A stretch of 36,553 nucleotides of DNA from Hyphomicrobiales bacterium (GCA_027484605.1 JAIXSR010000109.1:1-36553); one strand, 5' to 3'; shown: positions 1-8,434, counted from the first letter of the stretch. Notes: generated from the letters alone by a model not told the origin. Made by a program: numbers and translations.

Positions 1-304
1 ACACCTTCCCCATCACCTTCTGCTGGAAGCCGTAGATCTCGCGCTTGCCGGCAATCGCGACGAGGCGGACCTCGCGGGTCTGGCCCGGCTCGAAGCGCAC
101 CGCGGTGCCGGCGGGCATGTCGAGCCGGAAGCCGCGCGCCCTCTAACGGTCGAAGCGAAGGCCGTTATTGGTCTCGAAGAAATGGTAATGGCTGCCGACC
201 TGGATCGGCCGATTGCCGGTATTGGAGACCGTGAGCGTCAGGGTCTCGCGGCCCTCGTTGAGGGTGATGTCGCCGTCCTTGGGGAAGATTTCGCCGGGGA
301 TCAT
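1..304 (-). pseudogene. ureB: Urease beta subunit, interrupted by an in-frame TAG; 3' end outside window
   Basis: The reading begins MIPGEIFP, the classic start of urease beta, and contains the family stretch [16 protein letters not shown]. After FDR (codon 53) the next codon is TAG (143-145 on the plus strand). Translation in the same frame past the stop continues as typical UreB ([19 protein letters not shown], then GKREIYGF and VMGK) up to the left edge. Homologues have a sense codon (commonly E, Q or K) here and the same spacing to RGF, so this looks like a single-base nonsense change, not a frameshift. The ATG is at 304, seven bases after the hupE/ureJ stop. UreB joins UreA and UreC in the cytoplasmic nickel urease. 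If the stop is real, a 53-residue fragment would be made and urease should be inactive. A sequencing error is the main alternative. Identity is certain; pseudogene status is not. Confidence 0.85.
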
Positions 305-311
305 CGCTGCC

Positions 312-887
312 TCACGCCATCGCCAGAACAAGACCGGCTGCCGCCACGAGGCCGCCGGCTCCCTGCAGGAGCCGCGAAGAGGCCAGCCGCGTCAGGCCGA
401 GGCCGATCGCGATGCCGGCGCCATGCAGGGCCGAGGTGGCCAAAGCGAAGCCGCCGCCGAAGGCCAGCGCATTGCCTTCCATTTCGAGGCCATGGGCATA
501 GCCATGGGCAAGGCCCGCCAGCGCGACAAAAGCCGCCCCCGCAGCGACGGGCGCGCGGAAGCCGAGGGCCAGCGCCCCGCCGAGCAGGATGACGGTGGAG
601 GTGATCATCGCCTCGAGGCCGGGCAACGCGCCGAAAACGGGCGCCACGGCGAAGCCGCCGAGCATCGCGGCCACGAAGGCAGCCGGCCAGCCAAGGATGG
701 CCTTGCCGCCCCGGAAGGCCGCCCAGAGGCCGACAGCCAGCATGGCGAGCACATGGTCCGCCCCGCCGACCGGGTGCAGGAAGCCGGCAGCGAAGCCTCC
801 GCCATGCCCGCCATGGGCGAAGGCGGGCGCGGCCAGTATGGTCAGGCCGGTGACGAGAGCAAGGCGGGTGAAAGCAGGACGGAGCAT
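312..887 (-). CDS. ureJ: HupE/UreJ family nickel permease
   Basis: A 191-residue polytopic membrane protein. It starts with a signal-like hydrophobic segment (about residues 4-23) followed by a His/Gly-rich stretch (HGGHGGG), then carries the HupE/UreJ signature [16 protein letters not shown], and about six hydrophobic helices. HupE/UreJ proteins import nickel, and UreJ genes usually sit inside urease operons, as here between ureA and ureB. A frame upstream of the chosen ATG stays open but encodes Pro/Ser/Arg-rich, non-membrane sequence antisense in character; the ATG at 887 has a GAAGGGAT-like ribosome site and the hydrophobic start expected of the family. The expected role is feeding Ni2+ to the urease accessory proteins. 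The exact subfamily (HupE or UreJ) rests on context. Confidence 0.88.
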   Translation of the reverse strand: MLRPAFTRLALVTGLTILAAPAFAHGGHGGGFAAGFLHPVGGADHVLAMLAVGLWAAFRGGKAILGWPAAFVAAMLGGFAVAPVFGALPGLEAMITSTVILLGGALALGFRAPVAAGAAFVALAGLAHGYAHGLEMEGNALAFGGGFALATSALHGAGIAIGLGLTRLASSRLLQGAGGLVAAAGLVLAMA

Positions 888-897
888 GGCAATCCCT

Positions 898-1374
898 TCA
901 GTTCTTCCATTCGCGACCGCGCGTGGCATGGCTGGCAGCGACCTGCCAGCCCGCCTCGTTGCGGACATAGGTGGTGGTCCAGTGGACAGCGTAAGTCTTG
1001 CCGTCGGACTGGGCGGTGATCGGGCTGATGCCGGTGGCGATGGCCACCCAGCCGCCGGCATGGATGCGGATCTTCAGATCCTCGACCGGTGCGGTCTCGA
1101 TAACCGGGTCGCCGGCAAGCAGCGCCACGATGCGCGCGTCACGGCCATCCTGCGCGGTGGTCGTGTGCGTGTGGGTGAAATCCTCGGCATAGAACTGGCG
1201 CAGTTTCGCGGCATCCTTCGCCCTGATTGCCTCGACCAGTGCCTTGCGGAAGCCGGTGACCTCCTCCGCAATGCCGGCCTGGCCATGGATCGAGAGCTTC
1301 GAAGGCGGATGCGCCCCGACAGGAGCAGGCAAGGCAGCTACGAGGAGGAAAGCCAGCAGCATGGCTCTGATCAT
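898..1374 (-). CDS. Exported NTF2-like (DUF4440/SnoaL-type) protein
   Basis: A 158-residue protein with a clear Sec signal peptide (MIRAMLLAFLLVAALPAPVGA, likely cut near residue 21 before HPPSK). The mature part looks like the cone-shaped NTF2/SnoaL fold: a helical start (FRKALVEAIRAKDAAKLRQF), then beta-rich sequence ending in TTTYVRNEAGWQVAASHATR, typical of DUF4440. A strong ribosome site (AAGGAGGAAAG) precedes the ATG. It lies between ureA and the nickel permease in the same operon, so it is presumably made together with urease, but in the periplasm. The HTHTHTTT-like run near residue 68 could bind metal; that is speculation. No enzymatic role can be assigned. Confidence 0.75.
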   Translation of the reverse strand: MIRAMLLAFLLVAALPAPVGAHPPSKLSIHGQAGIAEEVTGFRKALVEAIRAKDAAKLRQFYAEDFTHTHTTTAQDGRDARIVALLAGDPVIETAPVEDLKIRIHAGGWVAIATGISPITAQSDGKTYAVHWTTTYVRNEAGWQVAASHATRGREWKN

Positions 1375-1412
1375 GGGCTTTCCTCCTTTCTTCCGCTGGT
1401 TACTGGAATTTC

Positions 1413-1715
1413 TTAACGTATCGGATCATGGACGGTGACCAGCTTGGTCCCGTCCGGGAAGGTCGCCTCGACCTGGATATCGTGGATCATCTCGGCAATA
1501 CCGGGCATGACCTCAGCGCGGGTGATGATCTTCGCTGCGGCATCCATCAATTCAGCGACCGAGCGCCCGTCACGGGCGCCCTCCATCACGAAATCCGAGA
1601 TCAGGGCGATGCATTCGGGATGGTTGAGCTTCACGCCCCGCTCGAGCCGCCGGCGGGCGACGATGGCGGCCATCGCAATCAGCAGCTTGTCCTTTTCGCG
1701 CGGCGTCAGATTCAT
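1413..1715 (-). CDS. ureA: Urease gamma subunit
   Basis: The protein is 100 residues, exactly the family length. It starts [12 protein letters not shown] and contains the conserved [19 protein letters not shown] and the C-terminal [18 protein letters not shown]. UreA is the small structural subunit of the (UreABC)3 nickel urease, which hydrolyses urea to ammonia and carbamate in the cytoplasm. It starts nine bases after the ureD stop. The ureC, ureE, ureF and ureG genes needed for an active enzyme are not in the window and would be expected to the left, after ureB. Confidence 0.97.
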   Translation of the reverse strand: MNLTPREKDKLLIAMAAIVARRRLERGVKLNHPECIALISDFVMEGARDGRSVAELMDAAAKIITRAEVMPGIAEMIHDIQVEATFPDGTKLVTVHDPIR

Positions 1716-1724
1716 CGGGGCATC

Positions 1725-2591
1725 TCATTCATTGGTGAAGGCGCGCGGATAGGGCATGCCGATCCGCCCGAGCACGAAACGCGCCACCCGCAAAAGCCGG
1801 CGGCGCAACAGGGCAGCATCCTTGCCGGCGGCGCGCAGCAAGACAAGGCCATCGACAAGGGTGGTGCCGATTTCGAGGCCGGGTTCCTCGGTCACGATGC
1901 CGCGGATCGCTTCCAGCAGGTCCGGCGGATCGGGCAAGGCCAGCAGCAATGTGGCGATGGCGACATGCTCGCCGAGGGCGATCGGATCCCGCAAGGCCCC
2001 GCCGCCGGCGAGATCGAGCCGCAGGTCCTCGGCAAAGGCCAGCCTCCCCGCCCGGCGCAGCCGCCAGCGATCGCGGATGTCGCCGCGCGTGACGGTTTCC
2101 CCCGAGGCGACACGGCCGAAATAAAGCATCTCGCCCAGAACCAGCTGGCCGGTTGCGGCGAGATCGATGTCGAAGCTCCGCTTCAGTGCGGCACCTTCGA
2201 ACAGGATCGTCTCCTGCGGCAGCCAGAGCATGCGGGCATCCGGCCCGATCTCCAGCCTGTTGGTCAGCCTTGTGGCCGAGCCATCGGAGCGGTAGATCCG
2301 TTCGGCCGTGGCGCTCGACAGGGCCAATGTGCTGGACGGGCCGAGACGGATGTCGATCGAGACGGAATCGCCGCCGGCGAGACCGCCGGCAACATTGACC
2401 AGCACTGCTTCCGGCGGGCGGCCATGGGCACGCGGGAAGCGGAACCGGAAAGCGCCCGCCTCGTGGCGCTCGGTCAGCCGGGACTGCCCATCGAGATGCG
2501 CGAGCCCGAGCCGGAGCCGCGCCTCGACCCGGACGGAACCCGGCAGGCGAACAGCATCAGCCTCAGAGCGCAAGGCGTTGCCGGACATCAT
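1725..2591 (-). CDS. ureD: Urease accessory protein UreD
   Basis: About 288 residues. Family motifs visible include NVAGGLAGGD (the conserved V/AGG-L-x-GGD block near residue 70), ATAERIYRS and WLPQETILFEGA, with GEMLYFGR further on. UreD (UreH) docks on the urease apoprotein and, with UreF and UreG, delivers nickel to the active site. The start lies inside the end of urtE: two adjacent ATGs (2591 and 2588) and one at 2612 are possible, giving 26-50 bases of overlap, which suggests translational coupling. No strong ribosome site distinguishes them. ureA follows nine bases after the stop. Confidence 0.92.
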   Translation of the reverse strand: MMSGNALRSEADAVRLPGSVRVEARLRLGLAHLDGQSRLTERHEAGAFRFRFPRAHGRPPEAVLVNVAGGLAGGDSVSIDIRLGPSSTLALSSATAERIYRSDGSATRLTNRLEIGPDARMLWLPQETILFEGAALKRSFDIDLAATGQLVLGEMLYFGRVASGETVTRGDIRDRWRLRRAGRLAFAEDLRLDLAGGGALRDPIALGEHVAIATLLLALPDPPDLLEAIRGIVTEEPGLEIGTTLVDGLVLLRAAGKDAALLRRRLLRVARFVLGRIGMPYPRAFTNE

Positions 2592-3258
2592 CTTCGGCCA
2601 TCCGTTTCGCATCCCCCGCCATCACGACCTCGCCACGTTCCATCAGAATGAAGCTGTCCGCAAGCTCGCGGGCGAAATCGAAATACTGCTCGACCAGCAC
2701 GATGGCCATGGTGCCGAGACCGGCGAGATGGGTGATGGCGCGGCCGATATCCTTGATGATCGAAGGCTGGATGCCCTCGGTCGGCTCGTCGAGGATGAGC
2801 AGGCGCGGCCGCATCACGAGCGCGCGGCCGATCGCGAGCTGCTGCTGCTGGCCGCCGGAAAGATCGCCGCCGCGCCGGCCGAGCATGGATTTCAGCACGG
2901 GGAACAGGTCGTAGATCTCCGCCGGGATAAACCGGTCGCCGACCTTGAGCGGTGCGAAGCCGGTTCGCAGATTCTCCTCGACCGTCAGCAGCGGGAAGAT
3001 CTCGCGGCCCTGCGGCACGAAGCCGATGCCGGCCCGCGCGCGTTCCGAAGGCGGCAGGGAGCCGATATCGACGCCGTCGAAGACGATCTTGCCGCGCGAG
3101 CCCTTCTGCTGGCCGGTGATCGCCCGGCAGAGCGAGGTCTTGCCGACACCATTGCGGCCGATCACGCAGGTGACCTTGCCAAGCTCGGCCGTCACCGAGA
3201 CCGACCGGAGCGCCTGGGCTGCGCCGTAATGCAGGTCGAGATTTTCCACGCTCAACAT
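2563..3258 (-). CDS. urtE: Urea ABC transporter ATP-binding protein UrtE
   Basis: A 231-residue LivF-type ATPase: Walker A GRNGVGKT (residues 34-41), signature LSGGQ (133-137), Walker B LLILDEP (about 153-159), and a switch His region near VLVEQY. The family-typical EGIQPSIIKDI follows Walker B, which is characteristic of UrtE rather than general LivF. It starts one base after the urtD stop. An upstream ATG at 3300 would add 14 residues but overlaps urtD; the ATG at 3258 (MLSVENLDLHYG) is the family start. With UrtD it powers high-affinity urea import through UrtBC. Confidence 0.95.
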   Translation of the reverse strand: MLSVENLDLHYGAAQALRSVSVTAELGKVTCVIGRNGVGKTSLCRAITGQQKGSRGKIVFDGVDIGSLPPSERARAGIGFVPQGREIFPLLTVEENLRTGFAPLKVGDRFIPAEIYDLFPVLKSMLGRRGGDLSGGQQQQLAIGRALVMRPRLLILDEPTEGIQPSIIKDIGRAITHLAGLGTMAIVLVEQYFDFARELADSFILMERGEVVMAGDAKRMAEDDVRQRLAL

Positions 3259-3259
3259 G

Positions 3260-4012
3260 TCAGCGCCCCAGATAGACTTCGATGACGCGGGGATCGGCAC
3301 TCACGGTGTCGAGCGGACCCTCGGCAAGGACAGAGCCTTCGTGCAGCACCGTGACCTTGACGCCGAGTTCGCGGACGAAAGCCATGTCATGCTCGACGAC
3401 GATCACCGAATGGTCCTTCGCGATTTCCTTGAGAAGATGCGCCGTCGCTTCGGTTTCGGCGTCGGTCATGCCGGCGACCGGCTCGTCGACCAGCAGCAGC
3501 TTCGGATCCTGCGCCAGCAGCATGCCGATTTCCAGCCATTGCTTCTGGCCATGGCTGAGATTGGCGGCCGAGGCCTCGCGCAGATGCTCGAGCCGGATCG
3601 TCGCGAGGATGCGGTTGATCTTCTCGCGTTCGCTCTCGCTGTCCGTCCAGAACAGGGTGCGGAAGACGCGGCGATCGGCCTTGAGCGCGAGGCGGAGATT
3701 GTCCTCGACGGTATGCATCTCGAAGACAGTCGGTTTCTGGAACTTCCGGCCGATGCCGAGATTGGCGATCGCCGCCTCGTCCAGCCGCGTCAGGTCGACC
3801 GAGCCGTTGAACAGCACGTCGCCCGTATCCGGCCTGGTCTTGCCGGTGATGATGTCCATCATTGTCGTCTTGCCGGCGCCGTTGGGGCCGATGATCGCGC
3901 GCATCTCGCCCGGAAGGATGGTCAGAGCCAGCGAATTGATCGCGCGGAAGCCGTCAAAGGCGACCGAAACGCCGTCGAGATAGAGCAGGAAGGATGTGAC
4001 CGGCAGGTTCAT
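3260..4012 (-). CDS. urtD: Urea ABC transporter ATP-binding protein UrtD
   Basis: A 250-residue LivG-type ATPase with Walker A GPNGAGKTT (residues 42-50), the UrtD-like signature LSHGQKQWLEIGMLL (from residue 153), Walker B KLLLVDEP (from 172) and the BCA-type C-terminal extension (VLHEGSVLAEGPLDTV). The LSHGQ form of the ABC signature and KFQKPTVFEMHTVEDNL are typical of UrtD. It lies four bases after urtC and one base before urtE. It forms the ATPase pair with UrtE on the cytoplasmic side of the urea importer. Confidence 0.95.
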   Translation of the reverse strand: MNLPVTSFLLYLDGVSVAFDGFRAINSLALTILPGEMRAIIGPNGAGKTTMMDIITGKTRPDTGDVLFNGSVDLTRLDEAAIANLGIGRKFQKPTVFEMHTVEDNLRLALKADRRVFRTLFWTDSESEREKINRILATIRLEHLREASAANLSHGQKQWLEIGMLLAQDPKLLLVDEPVAGMTDAETEATAHLLKEIAKDHSVIVVEHDMAFVRELGVKVTVLHEGSVLAEGPLDTVSADPRVIEVYLGR

Positions 4013-4015
4013 GGC

Positions 4016-5158
4016 TCACTCCGCCGGCTTGCTGGCCGCATGGGCGGCGAGCGTCGAGCGCTCGCGGCGCTTCTCGCGCCATTCGGCATAGGTGCCGATC
4101 ACGCCCTTCGGCATGTAGAGCGTCGTCAGCACGAACAGGGCTCCGAGGGCGAACAGCCAATACGGTGCAAGTGCCCCTGTGGTGAAGGTGGTCTTGGCGA
4201 AATTGACGAGGACCGCGCCGATCGCCGCGCCGACCAATGTGCCACGGCCGCCGACCGCCACCCAGATGACGACCTCGATCGAGTTGCCGGGCGCGAATTC
4301 ACTCGGGTTGATGATCCCGACCTGCGGCACATAGAGCGCGCCGGCAAGGCCTGCCATCATGGCCGAAAGCGTGAAGACGAAGAGCTTGTAGCGCTCGACC
4401 CGGAAGCCGAGGAAGCGCGTCCGGCTCTCGGCATCGCGGATCGCGACCAGCACCTTGCCGGCCTTCGACGTGACAATGGTGCGTGCGAGGATGTAGCAGC
4501 CCGCCAGGGCAACCAGCGTCAGGGCGAAGAGCGCGACGCGCGTGCCCTGCGCCTGCACGGGGAAGCCGACAATGTCCTTGAAATCGGTCAGCCCGTTATT
4601 GCCGCCGAAACCCATATCGTTCCGGAAAAAGGCGAGCATGAGGGCATAGGTCAGCGCCTGGGTGATGATCGAGAGATAGACCCCGGTGACGCGGCTGCGG
4701 AAGGCGAACCAGCCGAAGATGAAGGCGAGGATGCCCGGTGCGAGGAACACCATCAACAGGGCGAAGGGGAACATGTCGAACCCGTACCAGAACCAGGGCA
4801 GTTCCTTCCAGTTCAGGAAGACCATGAAATCCGGCAGGACCGGGTGCCCATAGACCCCGCGGGTGCCGATCTGGCGCATCAGATACATGCCCATCGCATA
4901 GCCGCCGAGGGCGAAGAAGGCGCCGTGACCGAGGCTGAGGATGCCGCAATAGCCCCAGACGAGGTCGAGGGCGAGGGCGAGGATCGCGTAGCAGAGATAC
5001 TTGCCGAGCAGGCTGACCAGCCAGGTCGGGACGTGCAACGGCGAGCCGGCAGGCACGACGAGGTTCATCACGGGCACGAGGATCAGGGCCAGGAGGATCG
5101 CGGCCAGGAAGAGCCGGCCGCGCAGGTCGAGCCGGGCAAGGATCGCGGAGGTGATCAT
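4016..5158 (-). CDS. urtC: Urea ABC transporter permease UrtC
   Basis: A 380-residue LivM-type permease with about nine to ten hydrophobic segments, the family block LVWGYCGILSLGHGAFFALGGYAMGMYL (split here between residues 65 and 92) and the EAA-like loop IRDAESRTRFLGFRVERYK near residue 240. The extended loop between the second and third helices (GVYGHPVLPDFMVFLNWKE) is typical of UrtC and absent from ordinary LivM. Its ATG overlaps the urtB TGA (ATGA, four bases), so the two permeases are translationally coupled. The C terminus is a charged cytoplasmic tail. Confidence 0.95.
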   Translation of the reverse strand: MITSAILARLDLRGRLFLAAILLALILVPVMNLVVPAGSPLHVPTWLVSLLGKYLCYAILALALDLVWGYCGILSLGHGAFFALGGYAMGMYLMRQIGTRGVYGHPVLPDFMVFLNWKELPWFWYGFDMFPFALLMVFLAPGILAFIFGWFAFRSRVTGVYLSIITQALTYALMLAFFRNDMGFGGNNGLTDFKDIVGFPVQAQGTRVALFALTLVALAGCYILARTIVTSKAGKVLVAIRDAESRTRFLGFRVERYKLFVFTLSAMMAGLAGALYVPQVGIINPSEFAPGNSIEVVIWVAVGGRGTLVGAAIGAVLVNFAKTTFTTGALAPYWLFALGALFVLTTLYMPKGVIGTYAEWREKRRERSTLAAHAASKPAE

Positions 5159-6771
5159 TGCTCCACCGCCCTGCCCTTCAGCGCGAACAGGCCACGCGGA
5201 CGCTTCTGGATAAACAGGATGATGAAGACCAGCAACGCGATCTTGCCGAGGACGGCGCCGGCAAAGGGCTCGAGGAACTTGTTCGCGATCCCGAGCGACA
5301 GGGCCGCGACCAGCGTCCCCCAGAGATTGCCCACCCCGCCGAAGACGACAACCATGAAGCTGTCGATGATGTAGCTCTGGCCGAGATTGGGGCTGACATT
5401 GTCGATCTGGCTCAGCGCGACGCCGGCCAGCCCGGCAATGCCCGAACCCAGGCCGAAGGTCAGCGCATCAACCCGTGCGGTGCGGATACCCATCGAGGCC
5501 GCCATGCGGCGGTTCTGCGTCACGGCGCGCATCTGCAGGCCCAGCGGTGTGAATCGCAGCAAGGCGAGGACGGCGAAGAAGACGACGAGCGCGAAACCGA
5601 CGATCCAGACACGGCCATAGGTAATGTCGATCAGGCCGATCCGGAACGAGCCGGACATGAAGGCCGGGGCGCCGACCTCCCGGTTGGTGGGTCCGAAAAT
5701 GGTGCGGATCGCCTGCATCAGGATCAGCGAGATGCCCCAGGTCGCGAGAAGCGTCTCCAGCGGCCGGCCATAGAGATGCCGGATAACCAGCCGCTCCATT
5801 GCGATGCCGATCAGGCCGGCGAGGATGAACGCGGCGGGAATGGCGATGGCGAGCGAGTATTCGAAGAGCCCGGGCGCATTCTGGCGGATGATTTCCTGGA
5901 TGATGAAGGTCGCATAGGCCCCGATCATCACCATCTCGCCATGGGCCATGTTGATGATCCCCATCACACCGAAGGTGATGGCAAGGCCGATCGCGGCCAG
6001 CAGGAGCACCGAGCCGAGGGAGACGCCATACCAGGCGTTCTGGACGGCCGACCAGGTGGCGAGCCGGTTGTTGATGGTCTGCACGGCTGCCTTCGCGGCG
6101 TCCTTCACATTGGCGCCGGCGCTGTCCGGGATCTGGTTCAGCGGCGTCAGCGACTCGCGGTCGCCGCGTTCCTTGAGCACCTCGATGGCAGCCAGGCGGT
6201 CGATATCGCTCCGGTTCGGGGATGTCGCGATGATGGCGGCAAGCGCGGTTTGCTGGATCTCGCGGATCGCCGCCACCTTCTCGTTGCGGATCGCGGCCTG
6301 CAGCGCCGTTTCGCTGTCGGGTGAGCGCGACTTGAAGACGGCCTCGGCCGCAGCGCGGCGCTTCGCCGGATCGGGCGACTGGAGGGTGAGCGTGCCGAGC
6401 GCGGTATTGATGACGCTGCGGATGCGGTTGTTGACACGCACGCCATTGGCACCGGCGGGTTCGGCAGGAAGCTTCGCACCGGATACCAGGGCGATGAAGG
6501 CGCCGGAGGCGTCGCGGAAGAACACCGTCTTGTCGGCAGCCACGAAAAGGCGGCGATTGTTCAGCGCGTCGATAGCCGGGCCGGCATGTTCTGCGCCGGA
6601 ATCAACCAACAGTTCGATCGCCTTCGCGGTATCGGTGAAGCTGTCATTGGCGAAAAGAGCCGCGGCATCCTCAAGCGGGCCGGCCTGGGCCGCATGGACC
6701 AGAACAAGGCCGAGGAGCAGGCAGGAGGCAAGCCAGCGAAGGGCTGCCAGGGGCAAGCGGATGATGCGCAC
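5155..6771 (-). CDS. urtB: Urea ABC transporter permease UrtB
   Basis: At 538 residues it is longer than LivH, as expected for UrtB. An N-terminal signal-like segment (about residues 8-31) precedes a periplasmic, helical-repeat region of roughly 200 residues (to about 225). The LivH-like permease core follows, with NAWYGVSLGSVLLLAAIGLAI and FGVMGIINMAHGEMVMIGAY, and a cytoplasmic EAA-type loop around VTQNRRMAASMGIRTARVD. Together with UrtC it forms the membrane channel. It follows urtA after about 100 bases that hold two hairpins. The start at 6771 gives a sensible signal peptide (RRIIRLPL-type n-region, AQA cut site near residue 30). Confidence 0.95.
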   Translation of the reverse strand: MRIIRLPLAALRWLASCLLLGLVLVHAAQAGPLEDAAALFANDSFTDTAKAIELLVDSGAEHAGPAIDALNNRRLFVAADKTVFFRDASGAFIALVSGAKLPAEPAGANGVRVNNRIRSVINTALGTLTLQSPDPAKRRAAAEAVFKSRSPDSETALQAAIRNEKVAAIREIQQTALAAIIATSPNRSDIDRLAAIEVLKERGDRESLTPLNQIPDSAGANVKDAAKAAVQTINNRLATWSAVQNAWYGVSLGSVLLLAAIGLAITFGVMGIINMAHGEMVMIGAYATFIIQEIIRQNAPGLFEYSLAIAIPAAFILAGLIGIAMERLVIRHLYGRPLETLLATWGISLILMQAIRTIFGPTNREVGAPAFMSGSFRIGLIDITYGRVWIVGFALVVFFAVLALLRFTPLGLQMRAVTQNRRMAASMGIRTARVDALTFGLGSGIAGLAGVALSQIDNVSPNLGQSYIIDSFMVVVFGGVGNLWGTLVAALSLGIANKFLEPFAGAVLGKIALLVFIILFIQKRPRGLFALKGRAVEQ

Positions 6772-6800
6772 GGGAGCCTCTCGAAGGCACGGTCTCGGAA

Positions 6801-6846
6801 GGCCCGGCTTGCGGGCCGGGGAAACCGGCCGGGCGAACCCGGCCGG
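6801..6846 (-). other. Two tandem GC-rich stem-loops between urtA and urtB
   Basis: Read on the minus strand, 6846-6825 is a perfect 9-base-pair stem closed by a TTCG tetraloop (CCGGCCGGG-TTCG-CCCGGCCGG). After a short spacer, 6817-6801 is a second stem of six pairs (GGCCCG-CAAGC-CGGGCC). Neither is followed by a long T run, so these fit an mRNA-stabilising or partial attenuation element after the binding-protein gene better than a full terminator. Confidence 0.7.
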
Positions 6847-6873
6847 CAGTCGCGCAGGATCAGGCGGCGAGGA

Positions 6874-8166
6874 TCAGCCGCACTTCTTCAGCTTGGTGTT
6901 GTAGTTGCCGCACTTGAGCGTGACCCAATCGGATTCGAGATCCTTCGACCCTTCGAGATGGTCGGTCCAGGCATCGCCCGGGACGAGGTCCTTGGTCTGC
7001 CAGACCACGTCGAACTGGCCGTCGGCGCGGATTTCGCCGATCAGGACCGGCTTGGTGATGTGGTGGTTCGGGAGCATCTTCGAGATGCCGCCGGTGAGGT
7101 TCGGAACCTCGACGCCGACGATGGCATCGATCACCGCATCCGGAGCGACCGACTTGGCCTTTTCCACGGCCTTGATCCACATGTTGAAGCCGATCACATG
7201 GGCTTCCATCGGATCGTTGGTCACGGCCTTGTCGGACTTCTTGTAGGCCTTCCACTGCTTGATGAAGGCTTCGTTGGCCGGGTTCTTCACCGACTGGAAG
7301 TAGTTCCAGGCCGCGAGATGGCCGACCAGCGGCTTGGTATCGATACCGGCGAGCTCTTCCTCCCCGACCGAGAAGGCGACAACCGGGATATCGGTAGCCT
7401 TGATGCCGGCATTGCCGAGTTCCTTGTAGAACGGCACGTTGGCGTCGCCGTTGATGGTCGATACCACGGCAGTCTTCTTGCCGGCCGAGCCGAACTTCTT
7501 GATGTCGGCAACGATCGTCTGCCAGTCCGAATGACCGAACGGCGTGTAGTTGATCATGATGTCTTCCTTGGCCACGCCCTTGGCGAGGAGGTAGGCTTCA
7601 AGGATCTTGTTGGTCGTGCGCGGATAGACGTAGTCGGTGCCAGCAAGGACCCAGCGCTTCACTTCGCCGCCATCCTTCGACATCAGGTAATCGACGGCCG
7701 GGATGGCCTGCTGGTTCGGTGCGGCGCCCGTGTAGAACACGTTGCGCTCGGATTCCTCGCCTTCGTACTGCACGGGGTAGAAGAGGATGTTGTTCAGTTC
7801 CTTGAAGACCGGCAGGACCGACTTGCGCGACACCGAGGTCCAGCAGCCGAAGGTCGCGGCAACCTTGTGCTGCGTGATCAGTTCGCGGGCTTTCTCGGCG
7901 AAGAGCGGCCAGTTCGAGGCCGGGTCGACAACGACCGCTTCGAGCTTCTTGCCGAGCAGACCGCCCTTCTTGTTCTGCTCTTCGATGAGCATGAGCATGA
8001 CGTCTTTCAGGGTGGTTTCGGAAATCGCCATCGTGCCCGAGAGCGAATGCAGGATGCCGACCTTGATCGTGTCGCCGGACTGGGCGAAGGCCGGAATGGC
8101 GGGCAGGGTCGCGGCTGCAGCGGCCATGGCCGAGGAAGCGAGAAGTGAACGGCGCGTCATTGTCAT
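6874..8166 (-). CDS. urtA: Urea ABC transporter substrate-binding protein UrtA
   Basis: A 430-residue branched-chain-amino-acid-type binding protein. Family hallmarks are GILHSLSGTMAISE at the mature N terminus, FGCWTSVSRKSVLPVFKE, LFYPVQYEGEE and YTGAAPNQQ. The signal peptide (MTMTRRSLLASS... AFA) has a TRRSLLA twin-arginine-like motif, so Tat export is possible, with a cut near residue 29. The frame is open further upstream to 8517, but that part crosses the sigma-54 promoter and has no signal peptide; the ATG at 8166 has a GGGGA ribosome site about nine bases away. It is the first gene of the urea operon, and captures urea in the periplasm for UrtBCDE. Confidence 0.96.
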   Translation of the reverse strand: MTMTRRSLLASSAMAAAAATLPAIPAFAQSGDTIKVGILHSLSGTMAISETTLKDVMLMLIEEQNKKGGLLGKKLEAVVVDPASNWPLFAEKARELITQHKVAATFGCWTSVSRKSVLPVFKELNNILFYPVQYEGEESERNVFYTGAAPNQQAIPAVDYLMSKDGGEVKRWVLAGTDYVYPRTTNKILEAYLLAKGVAKEDIMINYTPFGHSDWQTIVADIKKFGSAGKKTAVVSTINGDANVPFYKELGNAGIKATDIPVVAFSVGEEELAGIDTKPLVGHLAAWNYFQSVKNPANEAFIKQWKAYKKSDKAVTNDPMEAHVIGFNMWIKAVEKAKSVAPDAVIDAIVGVEVPNLTGGISKMLPNHHITKPVLIGEIRADGQFDVVWQTKDLVPGDAWTDHLEGSKDLESDWVTLKCGNYNTKLKKCG

Positions 8167-8200
8167 GGTGAGGAATCCCCGTTGGATGAGACGATGCAGT

Positions 8201-8218
8201 GCAGCATTTCGCGTGCCA
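8201..8218 (-). promoter_or_regulatory. Sigma-54 (-24/-12) promoter of the urt-ure operon
   Basis: On the minus strand the sequence is TGGCACG-CGAA-ATGCT, matching the RpoN consensus TGGCACG-N4-TTGCW at every position but one, with the invariant GG (8217-8216) and GC (8205-8204) exactly 12 bases apart. Transcription would begin near 8192, giving a leader of about 26 bases before the urtA ATG. RpoN promoters of urea and ammonia genes are usually activated by NtrC under nitrogen limitation. I did not find a convincing NtrC palindrome in 8219-8434. Confidence 0.8.
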
Positions 8219-8434
8219 AAAACCGCAGTGCATGAAACAGCCTTGAAACAGGGGTCGGCGCTGCCTTTTCGCGCAGCGCCTGTGCAGATGTGCCTAAAAT
8301 GCGGGCGCATGCCTGAAACTTGTGCGGATTGTTCGCCGGGGCGCCGAACGGCCTTGCATGCCTCTCCGCTTTCAGCGCCTGTGCGAAGATCCGGAAACGA
8401 TGCCGGCGCGTAGATCGAGCCAGCGAGGTTCTCC

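Noticed and set aside
143-145. Read-through of the ureB TAG as pyrrolysine or another recoding event.
   Set aside because: The context shows no recoding signal, TAG recoding is not known in urease or in this bacterial group, and no pyl gene is seen; mutation or error is simpler.
3257-5374. A 700-codon open frame on the plus strand, and other long frames antisense to the urt and uup genes.
   Set aside because: They run opposite to genes with clear family motifs, have Arg/Asp/Gln-rich composition typical of antisense frames in GC-rich DNA, and show no recognisable domain.
8219-8434. NtrC-binding palindrome upstream of the sigma-54 promoter.
   Set aside because: Several GTGC/GCGCA pairs occur (for example near 8290-8310), but none fits TGCAC-N5-7-GTGCA at the right spacing.
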